Assembly: GCA_001871755.1 (NCBI GenBank)
Contig: MNXL01000296.1
Location: 219-6,408 of the forward strand
Length of the DNA: 6,190 nucleotides
Origin: Anaerolineae bacterium CG2_30_64_16
GTDB lineage: Bacteria; Chloroflexota; Anaerolineae; CG2-30-64-16
Direction: 5' to 3'
Part shown: one piece after another, positions 1 through 6,190 of the stretch
Position numbering within the stretch: the stretch's first letter is position 1
Layout: each line of letters starts with the position of its first letter
Position numbers and translations under genes: made by a program
The notes under the pieces: model-generated
What the model was told of the DNA's origin: nothing
The model's database searches: none
Seen by the model: the letters and a program-made list of their open reading frames with translations, nothing else

Positions 1-1880
1 GCCATCCCCGCGATCGTGCTCAGCACCAGCGTGATGAAGTACTCGAGCTGCACCGGCCCGGCCAACCCTCGGTCCGGCAGGAAAATCGCCAGGTTCACGA
101 AGAACACCAGGAGCGCCATCTGTGCCAGGCCGATGCCGCCCAACACGGTGATCTTGGACAGCACATAGGGCACCGGCCCCAGACCGTAGAGGCGCTCGCG
201 CTGGTAGATGTCCTGTTCGGCGACGATCACCTTGGTGGAGTTGATCACGCCGAGCCACACCGCGGCGCAAGCCAGGATGAACAATACTTTCTCGGCATCC
301 AAAGCGCCCGCCGGCCGAAGCGCCTGGGGTGAGGAGACGGCGGCCAACAACAGCGCCACCAGCGGCGCCTGCAGGAACAGGAACGCCGCGTTCAGCTTGT
401 CGCGGCCGATGAGACGGGCGTAACGCCCTACCAGGATGCGGAACTGTTGCAGTCCCACCTGCAGCTCAGGTCGCGTCGGGAGTTTGATCCGCACCGGGGC
501 GGCCGGCTCGATCGCGGCGACCGGCCGGGCGTACCCGTCGATCTCGGCCGGCTGCCGGGCCACGATGTAGCGCTCGAAATTGGCCGACTCACGGTAAGCG
601 TCCGACCAGGTGGCTTGCTGCTGGCCGCCATCGCGACCTTGGGCCGTTGGCGGCGGACCGGCCACACGACGGTAGATCTCCGAATAGGTGACATCATCAG
701 GCTCGCGCTCCGGGACGAAGAAGCGTTTGGCCTCACGCGGCGGGCCGAAGTAGGCGAGGCGGCCGCCCGGCTCCATGAAGGCGATGTAGTCGCACTGCTC
801 GATGTTCTCGGTCGCGTGCGTCACCAGGACGATTGTCTTAGGATCGCTCCGGCCAGCGCTGTCGGCTTCGGGCGTCCCGCGCGCCCAGTTGCGCAGCAGC
901 GTCATGATCTCCAGATCCAGGCCGGGATCGAGGCCAGAAGTTGGCTCGTCCAAGAAGAGCAGCCGCGGCCGGGCCAACAGCTCCATGGCGATGTTGACTC
1001 GTTTGCGTTGACCGCCTGAAAGCTGGCGGATCAGCTTGCCGGCATGAGGGGTGAGATCGACCGCGGCCAAGGCTTCGTCCACGACCGTCGCGATCTCAGC
1101 GGCCGAGAGGTCGGCCAGCCGCAAGCGCGCCACGTACCTCAGCAGCTCGGTCACCGTCAGATCGCGGTGCATCACATCGTCTTGCGGCACGTAGCCCATG
1201 ATGCTGAACAGCGCGGCAAAGGCGTGCGCGTTACGGCCTTCGATGATGGCGCGGCCGTCAATCGCGACCTGGCCCTCCTGGGCGGGCGCCATGCCGTTCA
1301 ACGCCTTCATCAGGGTGGTCTTGCCGCTGCCGCTACCCCCCACCAGCGCGACGAACTCACCCGGCGAGAATGACAGGGGCGTCGCCCGCAGATCCAGGAT
1401 GGTCACGGTGTCCCGGCCGACCTTGACCTGGCGGCGCAGGTCGTGCGCGTCGAGCCGCATATGCGCAGAGTGCAGCTCGCTGCGCGTCCCGCTGGTCCGC
1501 AGATGGAAGGCATAGGGCGCCACCCAGATCGTGTCCTCTTCAGTCACCGGCTGGCCGGCCGGGCCAGGCGGCACGCGCTGATAATTGACGAATGTCCCCT
1601 TGCTGCTGTACAGATCCACGACGAACCATTGGTCCCCGCGACGCTCGATGCGGGCATGCTGCGAGGAGATGGCCGGGTGATCAAGGTAACAGTGCGCGGT
1701 GTCACGCAGCGCCGGGTCGCGGCCGATCAGGATCGTGTCCTGGCCAGGCGCGGGCACGAGCAGGTTCTCCGTTGCTGGCCCCAGCGCAACGGCAGGTTGG
1801 GCCTGGCGCAACTCAGCGCCGCAGCGGGCACAGAATCTTTGGTTTTCAGTGACGAGTTCGCCACAAGACGAGCAAAACAT
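1..1880 (-). CDS. Zinc ribbon-FHA-ABC transporter (ATPase fused to ABC-2 permease), 3' partial
   Basis: Half-size exporter of ABCG-like layout (ATPase before permease) with N-terminal regulatory modules; 626 codons are visible before the window edge. A zinc ribbon uses C3, C6, C17 and C20. An FHA domain spans about 46-128, with GR at 53-54, S72/H75 and GTFVN at 95-99, the residues that form a phosphothreonine site in this family. The ATPase spans about 145-380: Walker A GGSGSGKTT 181-189, Q-loop Q233, signature LSGGQ 287-291, Walker B LLFLDEP 307-313, D-loop SGLD 315-318 and switch H355. After a linker at about 390-475, the ABC-2 permease begins, with hydrophobic segments near 498-515, 532-553, 573-600 and 612-626, and an EQDIYQRERLYGL element at 555-567 typical of these permeases. 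The remaining membrane spans lie outside the window. The ATG at 1880 lies 12 nt after the preceding gene and is needed to include the first CxxC. Mycobacterial Rv1747 is a known FHA-ABC exporter controlled by a Ser/Thr kinase. The substrate is unknown. Confidence 0.93.
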   Translation of the reverse strand, partial: MFCSSCGELVTENQRFCARCGAELRQAQPAVALGPATENLLVPAPGQDTILIGRDPALRDTAHCYLDHPAISSQHARIERRGDQWFVVDLYSSKGTFVNYQRVPPGPAGQPVTEEDTIWVAPYAFHLRTSGTRSELHSAHMRLDAHDLRRQVKVGRDTVTILDLRATPLSFSPGEFVALVGGSGSGKTTLMKALNGMAPAQEGQVAIDGRAIIEGRNAHAFAALFSIMGYVPQDDVMHRDLTVTELLRYVARLRLADLSAAEIATVVDEALAAVDLTPHAGKLIRQLSGGQRKRVNIAMELLARPRLLFLDEPTSGLDPGLDLEIMTLLRNWARGTPEADSAGRSDPKTIVLVTHATENIEQCDYIAFMEPGGRLAYFGPPREAKRFFVPEREPDDVTYSEIYRRVAGPPPTAQGRDGGQQQATWSDAYRESANFERYIVARQPAEIDGYARPVAAIEPAAPVRIKLPTRPELQVGLQQFRILVGRYARLIGRDKLNAAFLFLQAPLVALLLAAVSSPQALRPAGALDAEKVLFILACAAVWLGVINSTKVIVAEQDIYQRERLYGLGPVPYVLSKITVLGGIGLAQMALLVFFVNLAIFLPDRGLAGPVQLEYFITLVLSTIAGM

Positions 1881-1890
1881 AGCAACACCA

Positions 1891-1894
1891 TCCT
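1891..1894 (-). promoter_or_regulatory. Weak ribosome binding site of the FHA-ABC gene, overlapping the upstream stop
   Basis: The only Shine-Dalgarno-like bases before the ATG at 1880 are AGGA, which overlap the TAG stop (1895-1893) of the DUF3352-like gene and lie 10 nt from the start. The site is much weaker than those of the two preceding genes. Translation of the exporter probably depends on ribosomes arriving from upstream, which is inference. Confidence 0.5.
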
Positions 1895-3704
1895 ACTTGA
1901 GGGCACCCTCATCGAAGAGCACAAACAGCGAGCCGTGCAGGGTGTCATTTTTGCTCCCCGCCGGTTGTGTTGCCATCGTCACCGCGCGAACGGTTCCGAT
2001 GTAGGGCCGCACGTCGCGATCGAAATCTCGCTTGTCGGAGTTGGACATTTGTCGGTAGAACAGATTCACGAGGCCTGTCATGTCCAGGTAGACGTAGCCG
2101 CTGTTCTTCTTCGGCAACGGTGCACTGGCTTCCTTGAAGATGTCATCCTTGGCCAGTGGAAAACCGGAGGCGTTCGCCAGGCTGTTCAGAACCAGTCTGG
2201 AACTGCCGAGCACCACGAAATCACCGACGAACCCGTACCCCAACGTAATGTCTGCATATGGGTCAGTGAAGGTGCGAAAGTTGGACCCCGCGATCGTTTC
2301 ATCCGCAAACTGCTCGCCACTTTGGGCCGCCAGGTTAACAGCAATCTTGTTCATGGTCCGCTCGGCCGCACGGCGGTCGTTCGTCTCGATCAACAGCGCA
2401 ATTCCGAGCGGGTTCGACTGATCGCCCATCAATCCGGCAGGGTCTTCGATGAGCGCCAGCGCATATTCGCCGTCGGCCCAGTTGAACAGGTCGTTTTCTA
2501 GATTGATGCCGAGTTGTTCCTCAAGTTCGCCGATGGACTGGTCGAAGCTCTCCGTGTCGTCGGGCGAAAGGAACGCGGCGAGTTGATCAAAGATACCCTC
2601 CAACCTATATCCGCTGGCAACAAACAGGACATCATCGGGCACTGCGGCGACCGCCCGGTTACGGCTGGCAGATGGTCGCAATGCCGCAAGTTGCGCCTGC
2701 GACAGCTTCTTGGCGTCCAGCACCAGCGCGTAGTCCAGCCGGACGCCGTTCGCTTCCAGCACCAGGGAGGCGCCAACCCCTTGCACGCCGTTGGAGAGAA
2801 GCTGATCTTCCACTTCATATTGAAGGGTCGTTCCCATGAGCCTGACCCAGTCCAGGTAAAAATACCCGGCCCGGTTCCCCCGCAACTGCCTCATCACCTT
2901 CTGATAAGTGGGGTCTTTGCTCAAGGCCGGTCCCCGCCCCTGAGCAGCATCCACAGAACGGTGGAGCGCATCCAGCGACGTGCCGGCCACCAGGAAGCCG
3001 TTGAACTGGGCGTAGGCCAGCCCTACGCCGGAATAGTCCGGTGTTTGGTAGACAATCTTGACGTTGTGATAGGTTTCTTCCTCAAACGTTATGCCGTCGG
3101 CTTCGAGCTGGCCGCGCACCTTGTCGGTAAACTTCTTGGCTGCGCCGCTGTTACGCACGGCTGCGGCCACCAGCACGCCAAGCTCGTCCTGCCCAGTGTC
3201 CACCACACTGGCGGCAAACTCCAGGCCGACCCAAGGCATGACGTCTTTCTCGAGGTCAATGTCCAACTGGGTGTCCAGCAGGTCGGTCGGCAAGGCGCCC
3301 GTGCCCTGGGCGGCCGCGCCGAACGCGCCCCCGACCGCCTCAAGCTTCTGCAACTGGCGCACCTGTAGCAAGCTCGGACTGATGCTTAACACCATCGGGC
3401 TGTCGGCCGGCATCAGCTTGACCGCGTCGTTGGTGCCGAGATGCAACCAGGTGCGCGCCAACACGATCGTCCCGATGCCCAACACCAACAGCAATGCCAG
3501 AGCGCCAGCGGCCCAAAGTAACCCGCGCCGACGCCACGGCGCCGATCGTGGGGGCTGCGCCTGCGGTGCTCGTGCGGCCGGAGTCGGACTGCTCGGTACT
3601 GGGGTAACAGCGGGGGGCGTTCCAGGTGCGCCCAACGCTTTCCCGCAGTGCATACAGAACTTGTTGGTGTCGGCGTTAGCAGCTCCACAGTGGATGCAGT
3701 ACAT
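1893..3704 (-). CDS. Zinc ribbon, membrane-anchored DUF3352-like protein
   Basis: Complete 603-residue protein of unknown function. Residues 1-21 form a zinc ribbon (C3, C6, C17, C20; CIHCG and CMHCG). A Pro/Ala-rich linker follows at about 25-55, then a basic stretch WRRR at 57-60 and one membrane span at about 61-84. The positive residues before the span predict the ribbon in the cytoplasm and residues 85-603 outside. The outer part resembles DUF3352, starting with a VKLMPADSPMVLSISP segment at 95-110. It is an internal duplication: LEKDVMPWVGLEFA (151-164) matches LENDLFNWADGEYA (402-415), and GYFYLDWVRLM (280-290) matches GYVYLDMTGLV (536-546). No cysteine occurs after C20. The ATG at 3704 has a good ribosome binding site, and the in-frame stop of the upstream gene lies 15 nt before it, so no earlier start exists. 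The DUF3352 assignment rests on remembered family features; no biochemical role can be given. Confidence 0.9.
   Translation of the reverse strand: MYCIHCGAANADTNKFCMHCGKALGAPGTPPAVTPVPSSPTPAARAPQAQPPRSAPWRRRGLLWAAGALALLLVLGIGTIVLARTWLHLGTNDAVKLMPADSPMVLSISPSLLQVRQLQKLEAVGGAFGAAAQGTGALPTDLLDTQLDIDLEKDVMPWVGLEFAASVVDTGQDELGVLVAAAVRNSGAAKKFTDKVRGQLEADGITFEEETYHNVKIVYQTPDYSGVGLAYAQFNGFLVAGTSLDALHRSVDAAQGRGPALSKDPTYQKVMRQLRGNRAGYFYLDWVRLMGTTLQYEVEDQLLSNGVQGVGASLVLEANGVRLDYALVLDAKKLSQAQLAALRPSASRNRAVAAVPDDVLFVASGYRLEGIFDQLAAFLSPDDTESFDQSIGELEEQLGINLENDLFNWADGEYALALIEDPAGLMGDQSNPLGIALLIETNDRRAAERTMNKIAVNLAAQSGEQFADETIAGSNFRTFTDPYADITLGYGFVGDFVVLGSSRLVLNSLANASGFPLAKDDIFKEASAPLPKKNSGYVYLDMTGLVNLFYRQMSNSDKRDFDRDVRPYIGTVRAVTMATQPAGSKNDTLHGSLFVLFDEGALK
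2052..3431 (-). repeat. Protein-level tandem duplication in the DUF3352-like domain
   Basis: Residues about 92-295 (3431-2820) and 349-551 (2660-2052) of the DUF3352-like protein align in order over several blocks: LEKDV/LENDL, GVLVAAAVRN/GIALLIETND, FNGFLVAGTS/FVGDFVVLGSS and GYFYLDWVRLM/GYVYLDMTGLV. Offsets between matching blocks stay near 251-260 residues, as expected for an ancient whole-module duplication. Confidence 0.65.
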
Positions 3705-3708
3705 GATG

Positions 3709-3716
3709 ATCTCCTC
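3709..3716 (-). promoter_or_regulatory. Ribosome binding site of the DUF3352-like gene, abutting the upstream stop
   Basis: On the minus strand this reads GAGGAGAT, with AGGAG placed 6 nt before the ATG at 3704. It starts immediately after the TGA (3719-3717) of the beta-helix gene, so a ribosome terminating there sits on this site. That suggests coupled translation. Confidence 0.8.
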
Positions 3717-5678
3717 TCATCGGTTGCAATTGGTGTCCCCGCGCCCAGTGCGCGTGTAGGTCACGCCGGTCAGGGTCGGTTTCGCGTCCTCTTCACAGGC
3801 GATACCCAGGCCCGTGGTATCGCTGATGGTCGCTGCCTCAACCACTGGGCTGACGTCCGTGAATTGCAGCCCGATTGCCGGATAGCGCACCACCGCGTAG
3901 TGGACCTCGGTGAGCCGGTCGTTGCTTTCGCGGTTGATGGTGATGCCCTTCCAGTCGCCGGCGACGGGCCGCGCTGCGCTCCCGTCCACATCGCCGCCCG
4001 CGTCGGCGGCATCGTCCCGCAGCGAGGTGAGGGTGACTGGTTTGCCCTTTTCGCCCATGATGCGCAAGGCGCCGTCCACGTAGATGCCGGTATCCCTGGC
4101 GAAGCGCACGATCAGACCAGGACCGAGCTCCAGGATTCCCTCACGTCCGATCGTCAGGTTGCCGGTCAGGACGCGCACCATATCACTGTCGGTCGCCTGC
4201 CAGCGCCAGGTTTCGCGGCCTTGCAGGGCGCCGCCCCGGATCTCCAGGCCGATGCCTTCGTCGATCTCAGCCAGGACATTGCCGGTGATCTTAGGGCCTG
4301 ACCCGGGGTCAGCGCTGATCGCGTACCAGGCGCTGTGCTCGATCCGGTTGCCGCTGATTTCCGGTGAGGCGTTTTCGATGTGGACTGCGCCGCGGTTGTT
4401 CTTGCCTGCGTAGCGAATCAAGGCGCCGTGCAGGATGGAGCGGCTGCTGCTGCCGCGCAGCAGGATGCCATACCAGTCACCGGCTTCCGGGACCGCCGCT
4501 CGTCCGTCGGTGTCGCCGGCCACTTCATCGTCCTTGAGCGACGTGAAGGTGATGCTGCCGCGCTCCCCGACCTTGGGCGCGCCCCGGCCGTTGCCGGAAG
4601 CCATGAGGGTGCCTTCGACCTCCAAACCCGTGTCGGGCGCGAACTTGACGACCACATCGGGCTTGATGGTCATGCGCGTGGCTTGATTGACGCGCACGTT
4701 GCCGGTCACTATGTAGACGACAGCGGTGTTCTCCCAGGTGACGTCTTCCCGGATTTCACCCCCGCGCACCTCGATGCCCCGCGCGGGCGTGTTGGTAAAC
4801 TCGATCTTGCCCGAGAGTACCGGCGCGGCGCTGGGCGCCATGCTGAGCGGGAACCACTTGCTGTCGGTGATGGTGAGATCACTCAAGTGTGGCGATGCCT
4901 TGCCCAGATGCACCGCGCCGTGGTTGTCGCGCCCCGCGTAGCGGATCTGCACGTGGCCCAGCACCGAGTCATCGTTGCTCTCATCGAAGAAGCGGACGCC
5001 GATCCAGTCGCCCGGCTGTGGGCCGCCCGCGCCCTTCCGCTCCGGGTCATCCTGGTCTGACGTGAGGACGATCGGCTTGCCGCTGCTGCCGCAGGCGTGC
5101 AGGCGACCGTGCACGTCGAGGGCAGAGCCCGCGCCGAACTGCAAGTGTGCGCCCGGCTCGATCAGCAATGTGCCGTCCTCGGGGATGGTCAGCGCCTGCC
5201 CCTCGGCGATCAGGTAAGTTTGACCGCTCTGGAAGACGACGAAGCCATCCAGGGTGCCCGCCTGCGTGCGTCGGCTGTCAGCCACGGTGTGCGAGGCGGG
5301 CAGGTCCAGCGGCTGGCACTGCGTGGAAGGAGTCCGCAGGAGCGTAAAGGCCAGGAATCCAAGGCCGACCACAAGCGCCAGCAGATCGAAGAGACCAAAC
5401 AGGTTGCGCAGGTTGACAATAGTGAATCTCCGTCCCCCTTTTGACGGCGTAGGGGCTGCGGCTGCCTTGGGGACTGCGGCCGGCGGGCGGGCTGCCGTGC
5501 TGACCGGAGCCGGTTGGACCGGGGCAGTCTGTGGCTGGTTGGGCGGCGGCGCGGGTTGCGCGCGCACACGCCCTGCGGCGTCGGCGGGGGCCAGCGCGGC
5601 GCCGCAGGCCATACAGAAGCGGCCGGCCGGCTGCGCCACTGGCGCGCCGCACTTGGGACATGTGGTGGGTGTTGCCAT
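3717..5678 (-). CDS. Zinc ribbon, membrane-anchored parallel beta-helix protein
   Basis: Complete 653-residue protein. Residues 1-26 form a zinc ribbon (C7, C10, C22, C25). Residues 30-80 are a Pro/Ala-rich linker. A short basic stretch (KGGRR, 80-84) precedes one membrane span at about 93-114, so the ribbon is probably cytoplasmic and the rest outside. Residues 150-640 hold three diverged units of about 175 residues in the style of right-handed parallel beta-helix proteins: PGDWIGVRF (222-230), AGDWYGILL (399-407) and AGDWKGITI (573-581), with RYAGRDNHGAVH (246-257) matched by RYAGKNNRGAVH (422-433). Asp-rich loops (DTDG 389-392, DVDG 563-566) precede two of the GDW motifs. The outer part has four cysteines, C121, C196, C628 and C651, which could form disulfides. 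I see no catalytic motif typical of a polysaccharide lyase or hydrolase, so a binding or structural role is as likely as an enzyme. The ATG at 5678 is the first possible start after the upstream stop. Confidence 0.9.
   Translation of the reverse strand: MATPTTCPKCGAPVAQPAGRFCMACGAALAPADAAGRVRAQPAPPPNQPQTAPVQPAPVSTAARPPAAVPKAAAAPTPSKGGRRFTIVNLRNLFGLFDLLALVVGLGFLAFTLLRTPSTQCQPLDLPASHTVADSRRTQAGTLDGFVVFQSGQTYLIAEGQALTIPEDGTLLIEPGAHLQFGAGSALDVHGRLHACGSSGKPIVLTSDQDDPERKGAGGPQPGDWIGVRFFDESNDDSVLGHVQIRYAGRDNHGAVHLGKASPHLSDLTITDSKWFPLSMAPSAAPVLSGKIEFTNTPARGIEVRGGEIREDVTWENTAVVYIVTGNVRVNQATRMTIKPDVVVKFAPDTGLEVEGTLMASGNGRGAPKVGERGSITFTSLKDDEVAGDTDGRAAVPEAGDWYGILLRGSSSRSILHGALIRYAGKNNRGAVHIENASPEISGNRIEHSAWYAISADPGSGPKITGNVLAEIDEGIGLEIRGGALQGRETWRWQATDSDMVRVLTGNLTIGREGILELGPGLIVRFARDTGIYVDGALRIMGEKGKPVTLTSLRDDAADAGGDVDGSAARPVAGDWKGITINRESNDRLTEVHYAVVRYPAIGLQFTDVSPVVEAATISDTTGLGIACEEDAKPTLTGVTYTRTGRGDTNCNR
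3759..5231 (-). repeat. Three protein-level beta-helix units (about 175 residues each)
   Basis: Units lie at residues 150-324 (5231-4707), 325-504 (4706-4167) and 505-640 (4166-3759) of the beta-helix protein. Each runs in the order: EPG/KPD/GPG-x-hydrophobic-x-x-F strand, TS-acidic loop, GDWxGI strand, RY strand and SP turn. Units 2 and 3 open with TGNVRVN and TGNLTIG. Unit 3 lacks the AGxxNxGAVH segment found in units 1 and 2 and is shorter. The repeat is visible only in the protein; the DNA has diverged. Confidence 0.75.
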
Positions 5679-5685
5679 AGTGTAT

Positions 5686-5695
5686 CTCCTCCTCC
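5686..5695 (-). promoter_or_regulatory. Strong ribosome binding site of the beta-helix gene
   Basis: On the minus strand this reads GGAGGAGGAG, ending 7 nt before the ATG at 5678. It is the strongest Shine-Dalgarno in the window and confirms this start. The two GGAGG registers give alternative pairings with 16S rRNA. Confidence 0.85.
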
Positions 5696-5729
5696 AGTTG
5701 AATACGAGTGCACTGAATGGGTGGCCGGC

Positions 5730-6190
5730 TCAGCGTGCCCAATCCGGCGACCAGGCGTTGTAGTCGGCGCCGGTCAACTGGTAGAGCCGGTTGCCGCTCG
5801 TGTCGGCGACAAATAAGATCTGCCGCTCGCCGGCCGGCTTGTAAATCAGTCGCAAGCCGTCCGGGCTCCAGGCTGGGCTGTTCCCATCCCGGATCAGGCG
5901 CTGCGCCTGGCCCGACGCCACGTTGATGACCAGTACGCTGATCAGCCCATCATCATCGTCGTCTGCGCCGAAGGCGATGCGCGTGCCGTCGGGCGACCAG
6001 TCGGGACGGTACAGGAAGCGACCCGGATCGTCGCACTGCTTGCGGGACGCGTAGCTGAACAGGGCGCGGCGGTTGCTCCCGTCGGCGTTCATCAGCATCA
6101 GATCGATGCCGGGGTAGCCTGCGTTCTGGGAAACGTACGCGATCTGGCCCCCGTCGGGCGACACGGCCACGAAGCGGTTATCGCCGCCAT
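5730..6190 (-). CDS. PD40/TolB-like beta-propeller protein, C-terminal part (5' partial)
   Basis: The frame is open through the window edge and ends at TGA 5732-5730, giving 152 full codons of a longer protein. It shows repeated PD40 blades of the TolB/WD40-like type: SPDGGQIAYVS, WSPDGTRIAFG and WSPDGLRLIYK, each followed by a strand such as IDLMLMNADG, ISVLVINVASG or QILFVADTSG. It ends in a fourth, incomplete motif, WSPDWAR, directly before the stop. Ending in the first strand of a blade is common where the N-terminal strands close the propeller ring. A GTG at 6170 could be mistaken for the start, but the in-frame codons before it (GGDNRF) continue the blade pattern. The loop with five Asp (5963-5949) sits where blades 2-3 turn. 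The missing N-terminus could hold a signal peptide, a membrane anchor or a kinase domain, so full function cannot be stated. The stop lies 51 nt before the next gene, in the same frame. Confidence 0.88.
   Translation of the reverse strand, partial: GGDNRFVAVSPDGGQIAYVSQNAGYPGIDLMLMNADGSNRRALFSYASRKQCDDPGRFLYRPDWSPDGTRIAFGADDDDDGLISVLVINVASGQAQRLIRDGNSPAWSPDGLRLIYKPAGERQILFVADTSGNRLYQLTGADYNAWSPDWAR

Noticed and set aside
447..1019. Plus-strand open frame of 190 codons
   Set aside because: It is antisense to the well-supported ABC ATPase and linker. Its His/Arg/Gly-rich composition is typical of a shadow frame.
1881..1892. Possible terminators or promoters in the gaps between genes
   Set aside because: The two 12-nt gaps cannot hold a hairpin terminator, and the 51-nt gap shows no GC stem with T-run and no clear -35/-10 pair.
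1443..2501. Long plus-strand open frame of 352 codons
   Set aside because: It lies opposite the FHA-ABC and DUF3352-like genes, crosses their junction, has no recognisable domain or good ribosome binding site, and is expected by chance in GC-rich coding DNA.
2514..3368. Plus-strand open frame of 284 codons
   Set aside because: It is fully antisense to the DUF3352-like gene, whose minus-strand frame has a zinc ribbon, a membrane span and internal homology. The plus frame shows none of these.
5707..5714. Perfect palindrome AGTGCACT in the 51-nt gap before the beta-helix gene
   Set aside because: At 8 bp with no loop, no flanking stem and no T-run, it is too short to be called an operator or terminator and is likely chance.
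5949..5963. Run of five Asp codons in the propeller, as a possible repeat expansion
   Set aside because: It mixes GAT and GAC codons and sits in an inter-strand loop where acidic residues are common in PD40 blades, so it is not a slipped simple repeat.
6168..6170. GTG as start of the propeller gene
   Set aside because: The frame is open to the window edge and the preceding codons (GGDNRF) continue the propeller blade. There is no ribosome binding site, so the true start is outside the window.

Overview
This GC-rich bacterial window carries four genes, all on the minus strand, packed head to tail. Transcription runs from high to low coordinates, and both outer genes run off the window. No taxon marker is present. 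The combination of an FHA-domain ABCG-like exporter, N-terminal zinc ribbons, a DUF3352-like protein and PD40 propeller and parallel beta-helix proteins is most familiar from Chloroflexota (Anaerolineae-type genomes), with cyanobacteria as a second option. That assignment is inference.

Layout in transcription order. (1) 6190-5730: C-terminal part of a PD40/TolB-like beta-propeller protein, 5' end outside the window. (2) 5678-3717: zinc ribbon, Pro/Ala-rich linker, one membrane span, then a three-unit parallel beta-helix domain. (3) 3704-1893: zinc ribbon, linker, one membrane span, then a large internally duplicated DUF3352-like domain. (4) 1880-1: zinc ribbon, FHA domain, ABC ATPase and the start of an ABC-2 permease, 3' end outside the window. 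Gaps are 51, 12 and 12 nt. All four genes share one reading frame, so each junction is just a stop codon followed by a few open codons and the next ATG. There is no room for a terminator between them, and no promoter is recognisable; the promoter should lie upstream of position 6190.

The unifying feature is that three consecutive, otherwise unrelated proteins each begin with the same small CxxC...CxxC zinc ribbon. Two of these are predicted to keep the ribbon in the cytoplasm and display a large domain outside the membrane. The third joins the ribbon to a phosphothreonine-reading FHA module on an exporter. A reasonable but untested reading is an envelope-associated system in which an exporter, perhaps controlled by Ser/Thr phosphorylation, works with two membrane-anchored extracytoplasmic proteins and a propeller protein. 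The substrate and physiological role cannot be read from the sequence.

The window is almost fully coding. I see no RNA gene, mobile element, CRISPR array or origin.
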